From contig CM022665.1 of the NCBI GenBank assembly GCA_012295275.1, positions 25,130,946 through 25,194,945 on the forward strand: 64,000 nt of DNA, written 5' to 3'. Source of the DNA: Chrysomallon squamiferum (Eukaryota; Mollusca; Gastropoda; Neomphalida; Peltospiridae). The translations under genes and the position numbers were made by a program. Shown here one piece after another: positions 10,494-24,469 of the stretch. Positions within the stretch are counted from its first letter, which is position 1. The number at the start of each line of letters is the position of its first letter. The notes under the pieces were generated by a model. It was not told the origin of the DNA. It searched no databases and saw only the letters and a program-made list of their open reading frames with translations.

Positions 10494-13400
10494 TCACGTG
10501 TACACACAGACAAGCACATAAACATACACATACATATATGCTCAAAAACACACATGTACACACAAATACATAGTCACATGTACATGGACTCGCATACACA
10601 CATGCACATAAATCACAAATGTGTATAGAAGCACAAATGCACACACATATACATACACATACACAATGATATTCACACACATTATTCTACTCATTTACTG
10701 AATCCCAAACGGTTTTCATAGTTTCAGACAAGAATTAGTTTGGAATACATGGAGTACGAACATATTTTCAAGGGATTTCAAACCAACCTGAGTTTCCTCT
10801 GGACCATCCAGTGCAGTCTGAATCCAAAGTGAAAAGCACAAAGTTAAAATAAATATATACTTGTTTTTTGTACAAAAATGTACATAAGTGTTTCACATGG
10901 ATTGGCGATACCACTGGGAATATACAACATGCATACAACTCTTTCTGTACCAGGACCACATATTTTTTCAAAATAGGTCCCCAGGGATAGTCAGATTGCA
11001 TTATAAAGTATCACGTTTAAATTAGACTAAATATTCTACTTTATAAGGATAATTTTAATAATGGAATGTCTGAGCAAAAATCTTCTTCCACTTTAACTTT
11101 TTAATTCTGCATAACTGAAAAATTAAAATTTTAGTTTTTTCCAAAGAATTTAACTATAAATTTGACATTTACTTATTAACTGGTTAATTAGTTAATTAAA
11201 CACTGGTGTATGGGTTATTTAAAAAAAAAATTAAAATAAATCAAATCAATATTTTAATTAATATCAAACATGTAAGTTGAAGAACACATACCTTCAGGTT
11301 ATTAAAACCCTCACCTTGAAGATACACCCAACATTTTATTTTTTTATGAAAAATGTATCATTTATTTACTTAATAACCACAATATATTATTTATTTGTTG
11401 ACTTCTGGTAAAGAAAGAGTAATGGGAATTCCATATCACTGCAACTTACCTTTAATGGTTCTGTCCATGCAATCTATAAAGAGTTAGGCATACTGACCAC
11501 CTCAAACAATACTTACACAGCATGCAGCAACAACCAGAGTTCACAAAATTCCTAGACTTAAGGCTCTTACAAATCAATGGATATATATTAGTGATTGTTT
11601 ATCTCAGGCCTGATGTGCTGCAGGATCTATCCTGCTCAGTGAGCTAACTGTGCCGTTTACCATTATAACCAGTATACCATGACTGGTGTATACCAAAGGC
11701 TTCATATGTTGGAAATCATTTGCTGCTAATCTGAAAAGCAAGCTCTTGTGTGGCTGCAGAGAGTTTTGACGTTATTCAAATATGCTAACAGTTAATATTA
11801 TAAAAGTCTAAATTTCTTTTTTAAAAAGCTCAAATATTATGTCACCTGTTCATAAGTTTCAGTTTAGTGCCTTAAGTCTGGATTGTGAATGTTACCTATG
11901 CAGCTGGATAGCTAGACCACACAAAGCATTTAAGATCACTTCCAGAAAGCATTTAACACAGAGAATACTGAGACTTGTTTTAAACAATAAAGCTTGTTGC
12001 TAACACTTGACCCAAGCCTGGGGATGTGGTATACACCATACACCACTGAACAACAACAGATGTAATTGTTTTTGCTAGACAGAAACCACAACAAGAAATA
12101 TAACAGTTACAATATAATCATCTATAACAGTCATGATTCTAATATTATCTTTTTTGCTAGCTGAAAACCCATAATATGTTTAGTTACAATATCTACATAA
12201 ATGTGATTCTGAAAAACTGTTTTTGCTATATATCCCCACCAACCACCCACAAAAAAAAACCTCACAATAATAATAAAAATATTAGAAATAAAAAAGTTTA
12301 ACCATCTATTGATAGAGATGATTTTGAAAAATATGATTTCTGACTATTTCTTTTATTATTTTTTTAATTTCTTGTTGTCACATAGTATTGATTCCAATAT
12401 ATAACTAAAGTAAAAATTAAATAGGATAATATCTTAATTTTAGATAAATGTAGATATTATTCACATGCATTATCCTCTCTAAGTAAATCACAGGAAAATT
12501 TGAAAAGAAATGAAATTATAATCACAATGGGTCTGATAAACAATAAGAAATTAAAGAATAACTTCTGAAAATCCATACAGTTAATTATTTTTAGTTAATG
12601 TCATTTTAATTAACATTACAATGATTGAATAACATAAACAACTAATTCATACTTTTCATTAAATAAGTTAATAAATATATTTAAAAAAAGAATTATAAAC
12701 CTTAACAAAAATAAATAATTTTATATGTGGTTGTAAAAATGTTTGAAAAATAGTTTTAGAAAGAAAAATAAGAAATCAAAATATCAACAAATTAGTCACT
12801 AATAAGCCTGTTATTTATTTGTGTTCAGACTACTGTTGTAATGTTACCTGCATATTAAACAACTTGGCTTTCAAATACATAAATAAAATAACATTAACAC
12901 AGAAAAAGAAAAAAGAAGAAGAAAGAAGATGATAAAAAAGAATGACATTTAGCTCTAATTATTTTTTAAACTGGACATCATTTTTATTATTTTGAAGATA
13001 AATATTTATTAAAAACAATATACTTATGTATAAATTAAAACAGTAACAAAAAAAAAACCACATAAAAAGTCCATCCTCAGAGCTTTCTGTCCATGTTAAT
13101 GAGAAAAAAGATAACAGAGTCTATATTTGGCAATAACTGTCAGTTTTATTTCTGTCTCTACAAATGTACTGGGAACGACTGATGTTTTATAATACATTTT
13201 TATTTTTTGTATTGTTTTAGATTTTAATATAAAAAAAAAAAAAATTTCCCCTAGTATAACAGAAAAAAGAAGAAAAAAAGAAACAGAAAAAGAAAAACAG
13301 GTTGTCAAATGACTGTTGGAAATGTTATTCCAATCTCTACAACTGTGTTAGTGATGACTTATATCAAGTGATACTGTGGCTCTTGTTTAAAACTCACTCT

Positions 13401-14062
13401 GTATCTGATAGGACTGAGATGTCTGAACCATCCAAAGCTGATTCTACCCACAAACACCAGTAGAGAGATGAATAAGGCCACACAGGAGAAGAGAAACACT
13501 GGACTTGTGTAGCCTGCAAACAATTACACAATAACAAATTAATATTATAAAACCAAATTCTGTTGCAGACGAAATGCAGTGTTTCTATTTATTTAACTAA
13601 GCACAAGGGAATCACTGTTTCAGATACTGGATTGTAATAAAATGTTTTTTCAGTATGTGGCATTTGAGTGATTTTGTTTCACTTGTGAATAAAATATATA
13701 AACTACAACCATATTCTAAAAGGTGAAGAAAATGATACTTAAATGGTTAAGTAAATCTATGTACAAATATCTAAATATTGTCTTTGAATTTCACTTACAA
13801 AATGCTAAGAACTTTTGTTGCAATCCAATACAGTATCAGTATGTTTTTACTCAGCATAAGGAAATCACTGTTTCAGCTACAATATTATCATGTTTCCACT
13901 ATTTCAATTGTAGTAATTAATTTCACCAATGTTTCCCCCGTATTTTCAATCCAATTCTAATAATAATGATGATGATATTGGTGATGATAATGACAATGAT
14001 GATGATGATGAAGCTCAGTGCCACATTTCAGTCAGTTGAAAACAACTCACTGTTTAATTTAA

Positions 14063-14093
<31 letters not shown>

Positions 14094-14780
14094 ACTGAAT
14101 ATTATATATTTACCTGCTCTTAGTCCAGTGAAGAACACTATGTTGACCTGTACTAAAATGACTGCTATCACAACAAAGTTGATGGCAGATCGGTGAATGT
14201 GCTCATCTATTTTGGATGGGCTGTATGCAAAGAAGATGTTGTATCTGTCAACCACATGTTTCAGTGCCAGGTACACAAGACCTGATGATTAATAAAGAAA
14301 GAAAGAAAGAAAAACTAAGAAGACACATTGTTATTTAAATATGGAGAAAAATAAATACATGCAGGTAAGGATATATACAGTCAAATACAAAAATGAACAT
14401 TTAGAGGTAAGCTTATTCTTTGGTCACGATTTTACTTTATCTCATTAAATTAATAAATCAGAAAATAAATAAATAAAGAGTAATTATGAAAATTCTCATT
14501 ATTTTATTATGATTAATAAGATTTATCAATACACTTATATGAAAATATTTGGTTAAATTATTCTCTTTTCTACAGACATGAAGTATGTGTTTACCAAACG
14601 GGGTAATGAGAGGGCAGATCAAGCTGTAGGCTGTAATGACAGCAAATATACACAACATCCAGGCATACTGACATCCAAACTGGAAGTCCCACAGCACTGA
14701 CTAAAATAAAAACAGATGTACACCACTGTTATATAATCTGTTAAAAAGATACACTTCAGGTTATAATGTTAATAATACAA

Positions 14781-14818
<38 letters not shown>

Positions 14819-16633
14819 ATACAACAAAATAACATAAAATCTGTAAATGAAAGTTAAAAAAACAAACCAGTAACACCAAACTATTTTGTATGTTAATATA
14901 ATTTACTATATTTATACTAGCAAATTATTTTACCTGATTTTTTTATTTTCAAATATAAAATATAATAATATCAACAAAATGTATTATACCATTAATACTT
15001 AAAATCACAGAAAGGAAAAACCATCAAATCCAGATGATAGTATTTTCAAATACTTTTCTTGAATCATTTTCTGTGATATTACTTTCACCTTATAAAATAT
15101 TATTTAATGAAAATGTGCTACCTTTCTCACTGTTGATTTTTCTGCAGAAGAGCGAGCTAAAGAAAGTCGCAGGGCATACATAAAGAGCTCAGAGAAACGA
15201 ATCAACTCTAAAGCTGTTCCAATGAATGCTGCTGTTGTGACGTAATTCACGAAAAAAGCACCATTGCCTGACAGAAATATGCATCTGGAAATCAAAGCAT
15301 GAAATGAAACAAACTGATAAATAACATTTCACATTAACATCAGAATAATATCAGGTTCAGGTTTTAAAAAGAGAAAAAGAAATTAGGCAAAGGAGAACAG
15401 TTGCAGTCAGGAAAAGAAAACAAGAGACATAATAAAAATAAAAAATAAAAAGGAAAACAAAATAAAAATAAGGGTTTATTAATGCACTTATTTTGTTATA
15501 AACGTTCGATTTCTTTTATGCAGATAATAACATTTTATTTACATTCCCATTTTTAAAAGCTTAATTTATCAACAGATACACGATTGACATTATTTAAAGT
15601 TTTTTTAAGTGAGTCCATATGTTCATTTATAACTAGTCTCTTCATTAAATGTGATAGAAGTTGACAACAGCCAACTGTAGTAATGGTTGATAAAAATGAA
15701 ATAAAATACACAGAAGTTGTTATAATTCATGTACTGTTACTACTAAAGCAGTCACAATAGATAAAGTCAAAAATAGTGACAATGCACTCAAGTGCTGAGA
15801 ATGTGACATTAAAAATGCAGATTCTGTTATAACTCAATGTTCTGTCACTACTAAGTAGTCATTATAGAAAGAGGAAAAGTCAAAATAGTGACAGCAGCCA
15901 CTCAGTGCACTTTTGAAGATTCTATTGTAATGCAAAGTTCTATCACTACTAAATGAGTCGCTACAGACGCAGGGAAAATCAAAATAATGATACTAGCCAC
16001 TTACTGCACTTGAGTGATGAAAATTTGATATGAAACACAGATTTTGTTATAATTCAGTGTTCTGTCACTACTAAAGTAGTCATATAAGAACAGTAAAATT
16101 ATTTAAAGTTTTAAGAGTTTAAACAACATATTTTCCTGCAATAATTAAAATAAATTCTTCAAATGCCCATCAAAATAATATATATTTTTTTTAAACTATA
16201 TATATATTTATTATAGAAATCACAGTAAATGTATTGTTAAAAAGATGACTCACTCCCACTGCACAGTTTGATTCTTGTCTATTACAGCCCACTCAAACAA
16301 AGCTTTGGCACTGAAAGTAAATTAATAACAATAATTAAGCAAAAATTAATAATTATTTATGTCGTGTCATTAACAGTATAATTGAATAATTAAAATTAAA
16401 TTAAATAAAATTAAAAAAAACCTTCACTTAGTAAAGAGATTTTGGAATCTGAATTACAAATTAAGAAAGAATGAAAAATGCCAGAATAAAAAAGAGATGA
16501 AGTGATACATCAACACAGGAATGTGTAATTTGATTGTAATTCATTTTTTTTTTTTTTTTATTTGATTATCTTAAAACAAACCAAAATTAAGATCTTTCTT
16601 ACAGTAACATTATTTACACTAATTTGGAAAATA

Positions 16634-16688
<55 letters not shown>

Positions 16689-17154
16689 CACAACACAATT
16701 TAGATAGTAATATATAAACTATGAAACATTTGGAAAATATGTTTGATTCTTTAAGAAAAAAAAGAAAAGAAAAAGAACTCTATAAAATAAAGCTGACACT
16801 TGCATATAGTTTCTTTGATAATATTTTTATTACTACTATTTATTTATAATACTGAATGATTACAGTACACATTATTAAATAGCACACCTTGTAAGCCCAA
16901 GAGATGGTAGGATCAGGACCATCAACAGAAGAAAGATAAAAGTTTTTCTCATTACTGCATGATGTTCTGCGGTTCTGTACAAAATAACACAGATCAGAGT
17001 ATTAATATTACACTATTGTCCATAACAAAAAACAACTTAAACTATGCAGTTAAGAGAAATACTGGAAATACTATGCTATGGAAAATTACTGACTGTGGCA
17101 TTTTGACAGTACTTTTATTGTCATGTATTTCCAATAGAAATAATATAACAAAAA

Positions 17155-17193
<39 letters not shown>

Positions 17194-20155
17194 ATACATA
17201 AATACATAAATACATAAATAAATAAATACATATAAAATAGTCAGTAACTAAACACAAATGTAAAATATCTGCTACAGAAAATTACTTGAGTTGTAATTTA
17301 TGTAAAAATACCAAGGAAACAATCAATTAATAACAGACTTTAAAATCTTAGTAATGTATAATACACTGCTAAAAACACTGTTTGTCTTTCCAATAAAAAA
17401 TTCAAAGCACTGAAAACAAATGAATTTATAATATTATCAGTGATAAGATATTGCTTTTACTTTAACAGCTGAATCAAATCAAAAACAAATGTAACTAAAA
17501 TGTTGTTAACATGTGCTTGGAAAGAATCAGAATTGTTACTGTAATATGTAAAGCATGGTTAGGATATTTTGGTTTTTATTTTTTTAAATTTTAATTCCTA
17601 CTTTTTAAACTAAAATCTAAAATTCTGTTAATGAATGACAGCAAAATATTATAATTACTATCACACTTAATATTTAGCAGAAATAAACCCTACTTTGTCC
17701 AGTGTCCGATGTACTGATCAGAATAGTACACAAGTGTTGGCAACAGTGTAGAAAACAACAGCAACAACACAGTGGGGAAAAACTGCACCAGAATCGGATT
17801 CTGAAAAAGAAACAAAAAAACCCTATTAATCTATAATAGTAAATACAGTTTCAGAATTAGAATGTAGTTCCATTAAAATCTTTTTTTTTATACTTTATTT
17901 TTCATTAATTTCCAATTTATGAACAAAAAAGAAGTTACATATTAAGAGAATATTGTAGAAAGTATAATGTAAATATTTTATTAATAGAAAAATGATTAAA
18001 ATAAAGGACATGAAAATACCAGTAAATGCTAGCATACTATGGCTGAATATCATTTAGAAAAACAGAAGCTGGATTTGTTGTACACAAACTTTAGAGAATA
18101 AATACATTAATTATTTTTATTTTAAATGAATCTTAATATATAAAATAACAACAACAACAAAAAATATATATTAAAAAACATAAAAAAATTACATGCAGAT
18201 CTTCAAAGGCTTTGGTATACTGTATTTTATCAAGCTGAGAGAGGATGATGCTAGGTGTGGTCAGGAAGAACAACAGAATTATAAGCAGACCGTTAATGAC
18301 AATTGCACGTAACCACCATTTCCATGGCTGTAGAGACAGATTTTCCCTGTAACAAGAAACACACAATCACTGTTTGTATCTGAACAAAGACATGTTTTAT
18401 AAAGCAAAAATTGTAGCATGTACAATGATATATATATATATATATACATATGTGATTTAAGAGATTATTTTGTAAATAACAATAATTCAGTATTAAATGC
18501 TATGTCTTTAACATTCAGTGGAAAACATTTTTGTGTGTAAAGAAAGAAATAGCAGCAGCATACAATCACTGTCAATGGCAAAAGAAAATAAAACTCTGAA
18601 AAACAACATAGAACAGTTAGAACAGAAATAATTACTAAATGATCCACTAAAACTAGCTTACAACAAGTTTGTGCAATAACCCCCTCCAAATCTTATTTTA
18701 AAAATGGCCATGTCAAATAAAATGGTGTTAATAAATTGGATCAATAACAAATTTATTGTTAACACATTTTAAATTCAGAACAGTAAAAAAAAAAAAAGAA
18801 TGCATTTCACAAAACATTAAAATCTCTAAAAAATATTCACAGCATTATCAAGTTATCAACAAACATTTGCAGAATTTATATCTAACATTCAACAATTTTC
18901 TTTACATAGCAATATCTTTGTTCTGGTTGTTTTTGCACTTTATTTTGTTCAGATTTTTCAGAGTAAATTGTCTTAAAATTTGTAATTACCAATAAATGTT
19001 TTCTGGTGAAGGAGCAAACTTGACCTCCCAGTCTTGTACTCCAAGCTCCCAGTACACACTGGAATTCTGAGGATTGTGTGTTCCTTTACAGTTTGCTCGA
19101 AAGTCCATGTGAATTCTGAAATATACATTTTAGAATCATCACAAAAAATAAAATAAAACTAGTATCTATACTAATATTGTTTCTTAAAGAAAGAGTCTTT
19201 TCTTTTTTTTCACTTTCAGTTAATCTGATTGAAAATAATGAAAAAGTCTAACACTTATTCTGGCAGTTGTCTTAACACTAAGTGGTTAACAATCAGTCAG
19301 AAAAAACAGAAAAAAACCATTTAAAGGAATATTTGTCAGATGTATTAGTCTGCAAAGAGACATACATTGTTTCAGGTTGAAGAGAAACACTACTTATAAA
19401 ATACAGAAATAAGAAATCAACAGAAACTAGCATAAAAATAATATATACGCACACACACAAAAAAGAAAAGATGGAAAACATTAATATTTTAAGAATTCTC
19501 AGGTGTAAACCTGATGAAAATAATTAAAAATGAGTTGTGGCTGCTATTTATGTTAAGTATATGAACAATTTCTAAAAGGAAACAGTGAGAAATAGACTAA
19601 CTTCTCTGCCATGTGGTCCTGTTGAAATGTGATGAACATAATGCCTAGAGGATCCTGATAGGCTTTCACTTTTTCATCCTCACACTTTATAGTCATTGCC
19701 CTCTCCTCCTCAGTGTAAAAGTCTATTGCATCAACCTGACAGATAGAAAAAAGAAAAAGAGAGAGACCCCAATAAAATTTTTAAAAAATAATAATAATAA
19801 AAAAAAAAAACTATCTCTAATGTATCTGAGAACAGATATTCACTGAAAATGTAAAATTAGATGCCAACACAAAGCTGGAAAAATAAGAAGAAAACTTTAA
19901 AGTTTAATTTTTTTTTTTTTTTTTATATATATATATTTTTTTTTTTTATGTCATTATATTTGTTATTTCATCACTGCTGTTGTTTATTTGTTTATTTTTT
20001 ACTGTTTGTGTCAAAATATAATGTCAGAATAACTAAATGTTTTGGATATTAACAAAAATAATTAAAAAATATGCACACATTTTCATCTGTTTATGTTTCA
20101 TCATTTCTTTTGTGTTAATACTTAAATACCCTTTTTCTTTTTATGCTTCCCTTAA

Positions 20156-20191
<36 letters not shown>

Positions 20192-23100
20192 AAAATAAAA
20201 AATTAACACTAACCGTAAAATACAAATGAAAAACAAGAACATTATAATAATGATGTAACAAAACAACCTGTGCACTGTTTTACTTAGAAAACTGAGATCT
20301 TTACCTGTGTGGATCCACACACTTCAGCACAACAACAGAGCTGACCACACGTGTGAGGTCTCATCATCGGCCGCTGACCTGTTTTCTTATACTCTGCCTC
20401 GGAATACATTTTAGCTTCAGCTGCAACACGCCTGTACAAACACAAAGCCAAATCCAGAATGTCTTATATAAAAAAATATATATAGACAAAAAGAACATTA
20501 AAAAAAGCAAAGTTCATTGGAAATTATTCCTTGAATGGATAGCAGTAGCTAGTTGTTAACCCACATTTTGTAAGTTTCCTATAATTCTAAGAGGAAAGAA
20601 AAATATTAAGTAATGAATTCATGATGCCTTTGTTGCTGGTGATGAAGAAGAATATAGATAAAAACACAATACATATATTCAATGTATATAGAACCAGTGA
20701 CATTTAACCATTATAATAATTACTCATCTAGGAATGGGTAATTTTATCTACCTAAGGTATGGCAATTCTGTCTATTTAAAAATCATGGCAAACAAGCTCA
20801 AAAGTTTATTTTTAGTTATTCCTGTGTATATAGGATAGGCTGTGATATATTCTTTCTTTATTAAAAAAAAATCATTCTATTAATCATTTAGCAAACCTCG
20901 AAGTATGTTATTCTGTAGAATTCTACTGAGAGAGCTGTGTTTAAGTAACTATAAAGTTTAGAGAGTTATTCACCTTGTCTGATCCAGTTTGATCAAATCA
21001 GATATGTTGTATGCAAACTGTATATCTACTATTACAACCTCTGGATAAGCTTCCCTGGAAAAAAAAAAATATATAATTGTACATAAGCTTTCTCAAGATC
21101 TTTTTGTTTACAGATAAGTTTCATTATAAATTAAATTAGCTGACTACAGAAAGTTGTTTATGTTCTGTAACAGGTCCAATTTGTTTTGAAGGTTTTCTTC
21201 TAACAATCAGACTCACCTGAAATGTTGTTTTAGAATACTGAGGTAACATTTGTCTTTGGCAATGTTTGAGATCATAAGTGTGCGGGAAACCTGTAAAAAT
21301 AAATACAATGAATGTATTGTGTTATTCAGAACTACATAAATATGGTGAAAATACTGCATAGAAATATTCAGTAGATATTTTTCAGTTTCAAATAAACATA
21401 ATATTATCATCATCATCATTAGTTACAACACATACATACACATATACTGATACACACATGCAAACACACACACCACATACACATATTCACACACACATAC
21501 TGACAAACACACACACACACACACACACACACAGAGAAAAGGTGAAAATGAACAGATAAATTACCTGCTCTTCGTCATCAAACTGAAGCTGAGATGAGAA
21601 ATGTCGTAACATGACAACAGCAAGCAGAAGAAAAACAATAGCAAAACAAGCATGGACCCACAGCAGCGGTGAACTGAAATAAACAATGAAAAGTTTGTTT
21701 TGTAAGTTTTACTATTAGCACATTGAGGAGACTTGATCCTGCAATCCAAGATATTTAGTTCAGTATTATTACTATTGAGTTACAGCCCTCTCAGTTATTG
21801 TTATTGTTACTGCTGTAATTGTTGCTGCTTTTTTTGTAGTTGTCCTTATTATCATCATTGCCATTACTTTTTATAATTAATTATTATTATTATTATTATT
21901 TTGAATTATTAATTTTAAACTGTGCCATTTTGACATAGTAATCTCAATTTTAGCACCTTACTTTACAACATTAAAAACAACCTAATCAGTTTAATGCATA
22001 AATTTTTTATTTTAAAGATTAGTAAAATAAATTCACTACAAAGTGCCTGAAATGTATAGTAAGATATAATTTACTTAAAAGTTTACTTTTATGAAAATAT
22101 ACATGTACATTGACGGCAGAACAAAAAGAATCTGATACTGACTTCGAATTAATATTTCCAATAGTTGTGTGACCAAAATCAGTTGCATTTCCAACTGGAA
22201 TAAAGATAAAACAAATAGCTGTTATTCAAAAATTAATATCAGCAAAAAGTCTAGAGGCATTTTTTTTTATATACTTGCAAGTAAATGTTTTTGTTACCTC
22301 TGACTGATCTTTTTTAGTAATAATATATGACAAAATAACAAGTCAGCGAAGATAATGTTTTATTTATTATTTATTATTTCATCCTGTAAAAAATTAATAT
22401 TCTTTAAATTTTATTTTGATTCCCATTTTAAATTTAAACACTTCAATTTATTAAAAGTAATTTTCACTTAAGCCGTACTTACTGACTTTTCCCTGGAAAT
22501 TCACAGGTAGAATGACAGCAACAGAGAAAATGCAGATGACAAAGAGATAAACCAAAAGATATCGCTGAAAAGACAGATACTGGATGGCATCTCTTCCACA
22601 CTTGTGAAGAATATCAACATCTCTGCAAATTAATACATATACATTATTATACTGATATACGGTTTTATGTATTTTTGACTGAGTGTATGTGTGTTCTGTG
22701 TATATTTGTGTGTATGTATGTGTAAGTTGTCTGTATGTTTGTCAGTGTATGTGAATGTGTATGTGTCTGTATTACAACTGGTATCACAGTCTTTCTATTT
22801 AATGTATATATAAAGTATATGAACACAAATACACATGTACATACACATTACATGTATATTCTGTATATATATTACAGAGGTGGTCATTTGTTGATGTGAA
22901 TCAACATATGATAAACGTTAGATGTTTGAGAGGAACAGTATATGCAAATTCACTTTTTTATATTAACTATGATGTAAAAAGCAGAGCTGAACATATTTCA
23001 AATGTCAGAGAACCATATATGGCTTATGATCTATGGCTTCATCACCCCTTTTGGATTATATACAGTTCTATCTGTATCTGTGCACATCTATTTATATATA

Positions 23101-23951
23101 TATGTGTGTGTGTGTATCTTTGTGTGCTGTATGTAAAATTGTGTATGTCTGTATCAGTGAATTTAAGTCTATCTGTGAATTAATGTATGCATATATGTTA
23201 GCATTTATGTATGTGTATATTCATCAACATAAACCATATTTTGTAACTGCTGAGTGTGTATGTATGTACATGTATAACAGTGATTGAATGTGTTCCTGTG
23301 CAAGTTTGTTTGTATGAACATATGTGAAAATGTCTACATGTACATTCTAATACTTACTTCACTCTAATGAATGCAATAATCCAGGACAAGAATCCTTTGT
23401 CCTGCGCGTGAATTGTTATGTCCAGTGACTCTTCTGACCCAGTTAGTGACCGCTTGTCATGTTCTCCATAAAACAGAGATGTCCATCTGTAATACCAAAA
23501 CATTGTTTTAATATCTATCAGAATGAGATATGTAATAAATAATTATATTTCTATTCTTTTTATTATTCACATATTTGACTTTAATAATGAAATCATTGAA
23601 ATGAAATTGTCAGTTAAACATAATAATTAGAGCAGAATTCAATTCCACTTCTAAAATAAAGTTATTATTATTATTAATTTAGCTTTATACTACATAAGAA
23701 AATTTAAGATTTATGTATCTTTTTAATATTTATTACTCTAGTATTATTTAATTATAATTACTGCAACACATTCATTATAGCAAAATATATAGCCATTTTA
23801 TGACAAATAAAGTTATAATCACTATTGTTTATTTAACATCACTTTATATGTAACCAAAGGTAGAGTGGATGATAAAATTATTTAGGGTAAAACATGGTTC
23901 TGTGTCTATCAGATAGATGTAGCATGAAAAATTAAATGGAATTAAATAACG

Positions 23952-23983
<32 letters not shown>

Positions 23984-24428
23984 CAAAAACAAAATTGACT
24001 GATGCAATAATATTGGAAATATTATAATAGCTGCAGTATCATATTAGTATTAATTATGATTACTTTTTTATTATTATTTTTTTTTTTCCAATAGGTAAAA
24101 AGATGTCCAATAAATCCCACCTACCTGAGATTTACCAGCATAAAAAGTGCTAAATTATGTCTTAATAAATATGTTCAGAACAAACTCCAAAAATATATTT
24201 TACTCTTTAGATTAGTATTTTAAAAATGAGTTTTAAAAATGATTTTGGTCTTCATGAGCAGACAATTGACAAGAAATAAAATGAATGATGATAATGAACA
24301 TGTAAAAATCATGTTACCATGGATTAAAACAGTTAATGATACAATCAACTGTCTGTGTTAAGAAGAAAGAAGATTTAAAAAAATATATATTTTCTCTTCT
24401 CTTTGTTAATAAATAATAAATGTCAAAG

Positions 24429-24469
<41 letters not shown>

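Noticed and set aside
10414-10680. 88-codon minus-strand frame rich in Cys and Val
   Set aside because: Translation of a CA/GT repeat and its decayed flank.
22661-23340. Plus-strand frames in a TG-rich stretch
   Set aside because: Decayed TGTA/TGTG simple sequence within a TMEM63 intron; no coding signal.
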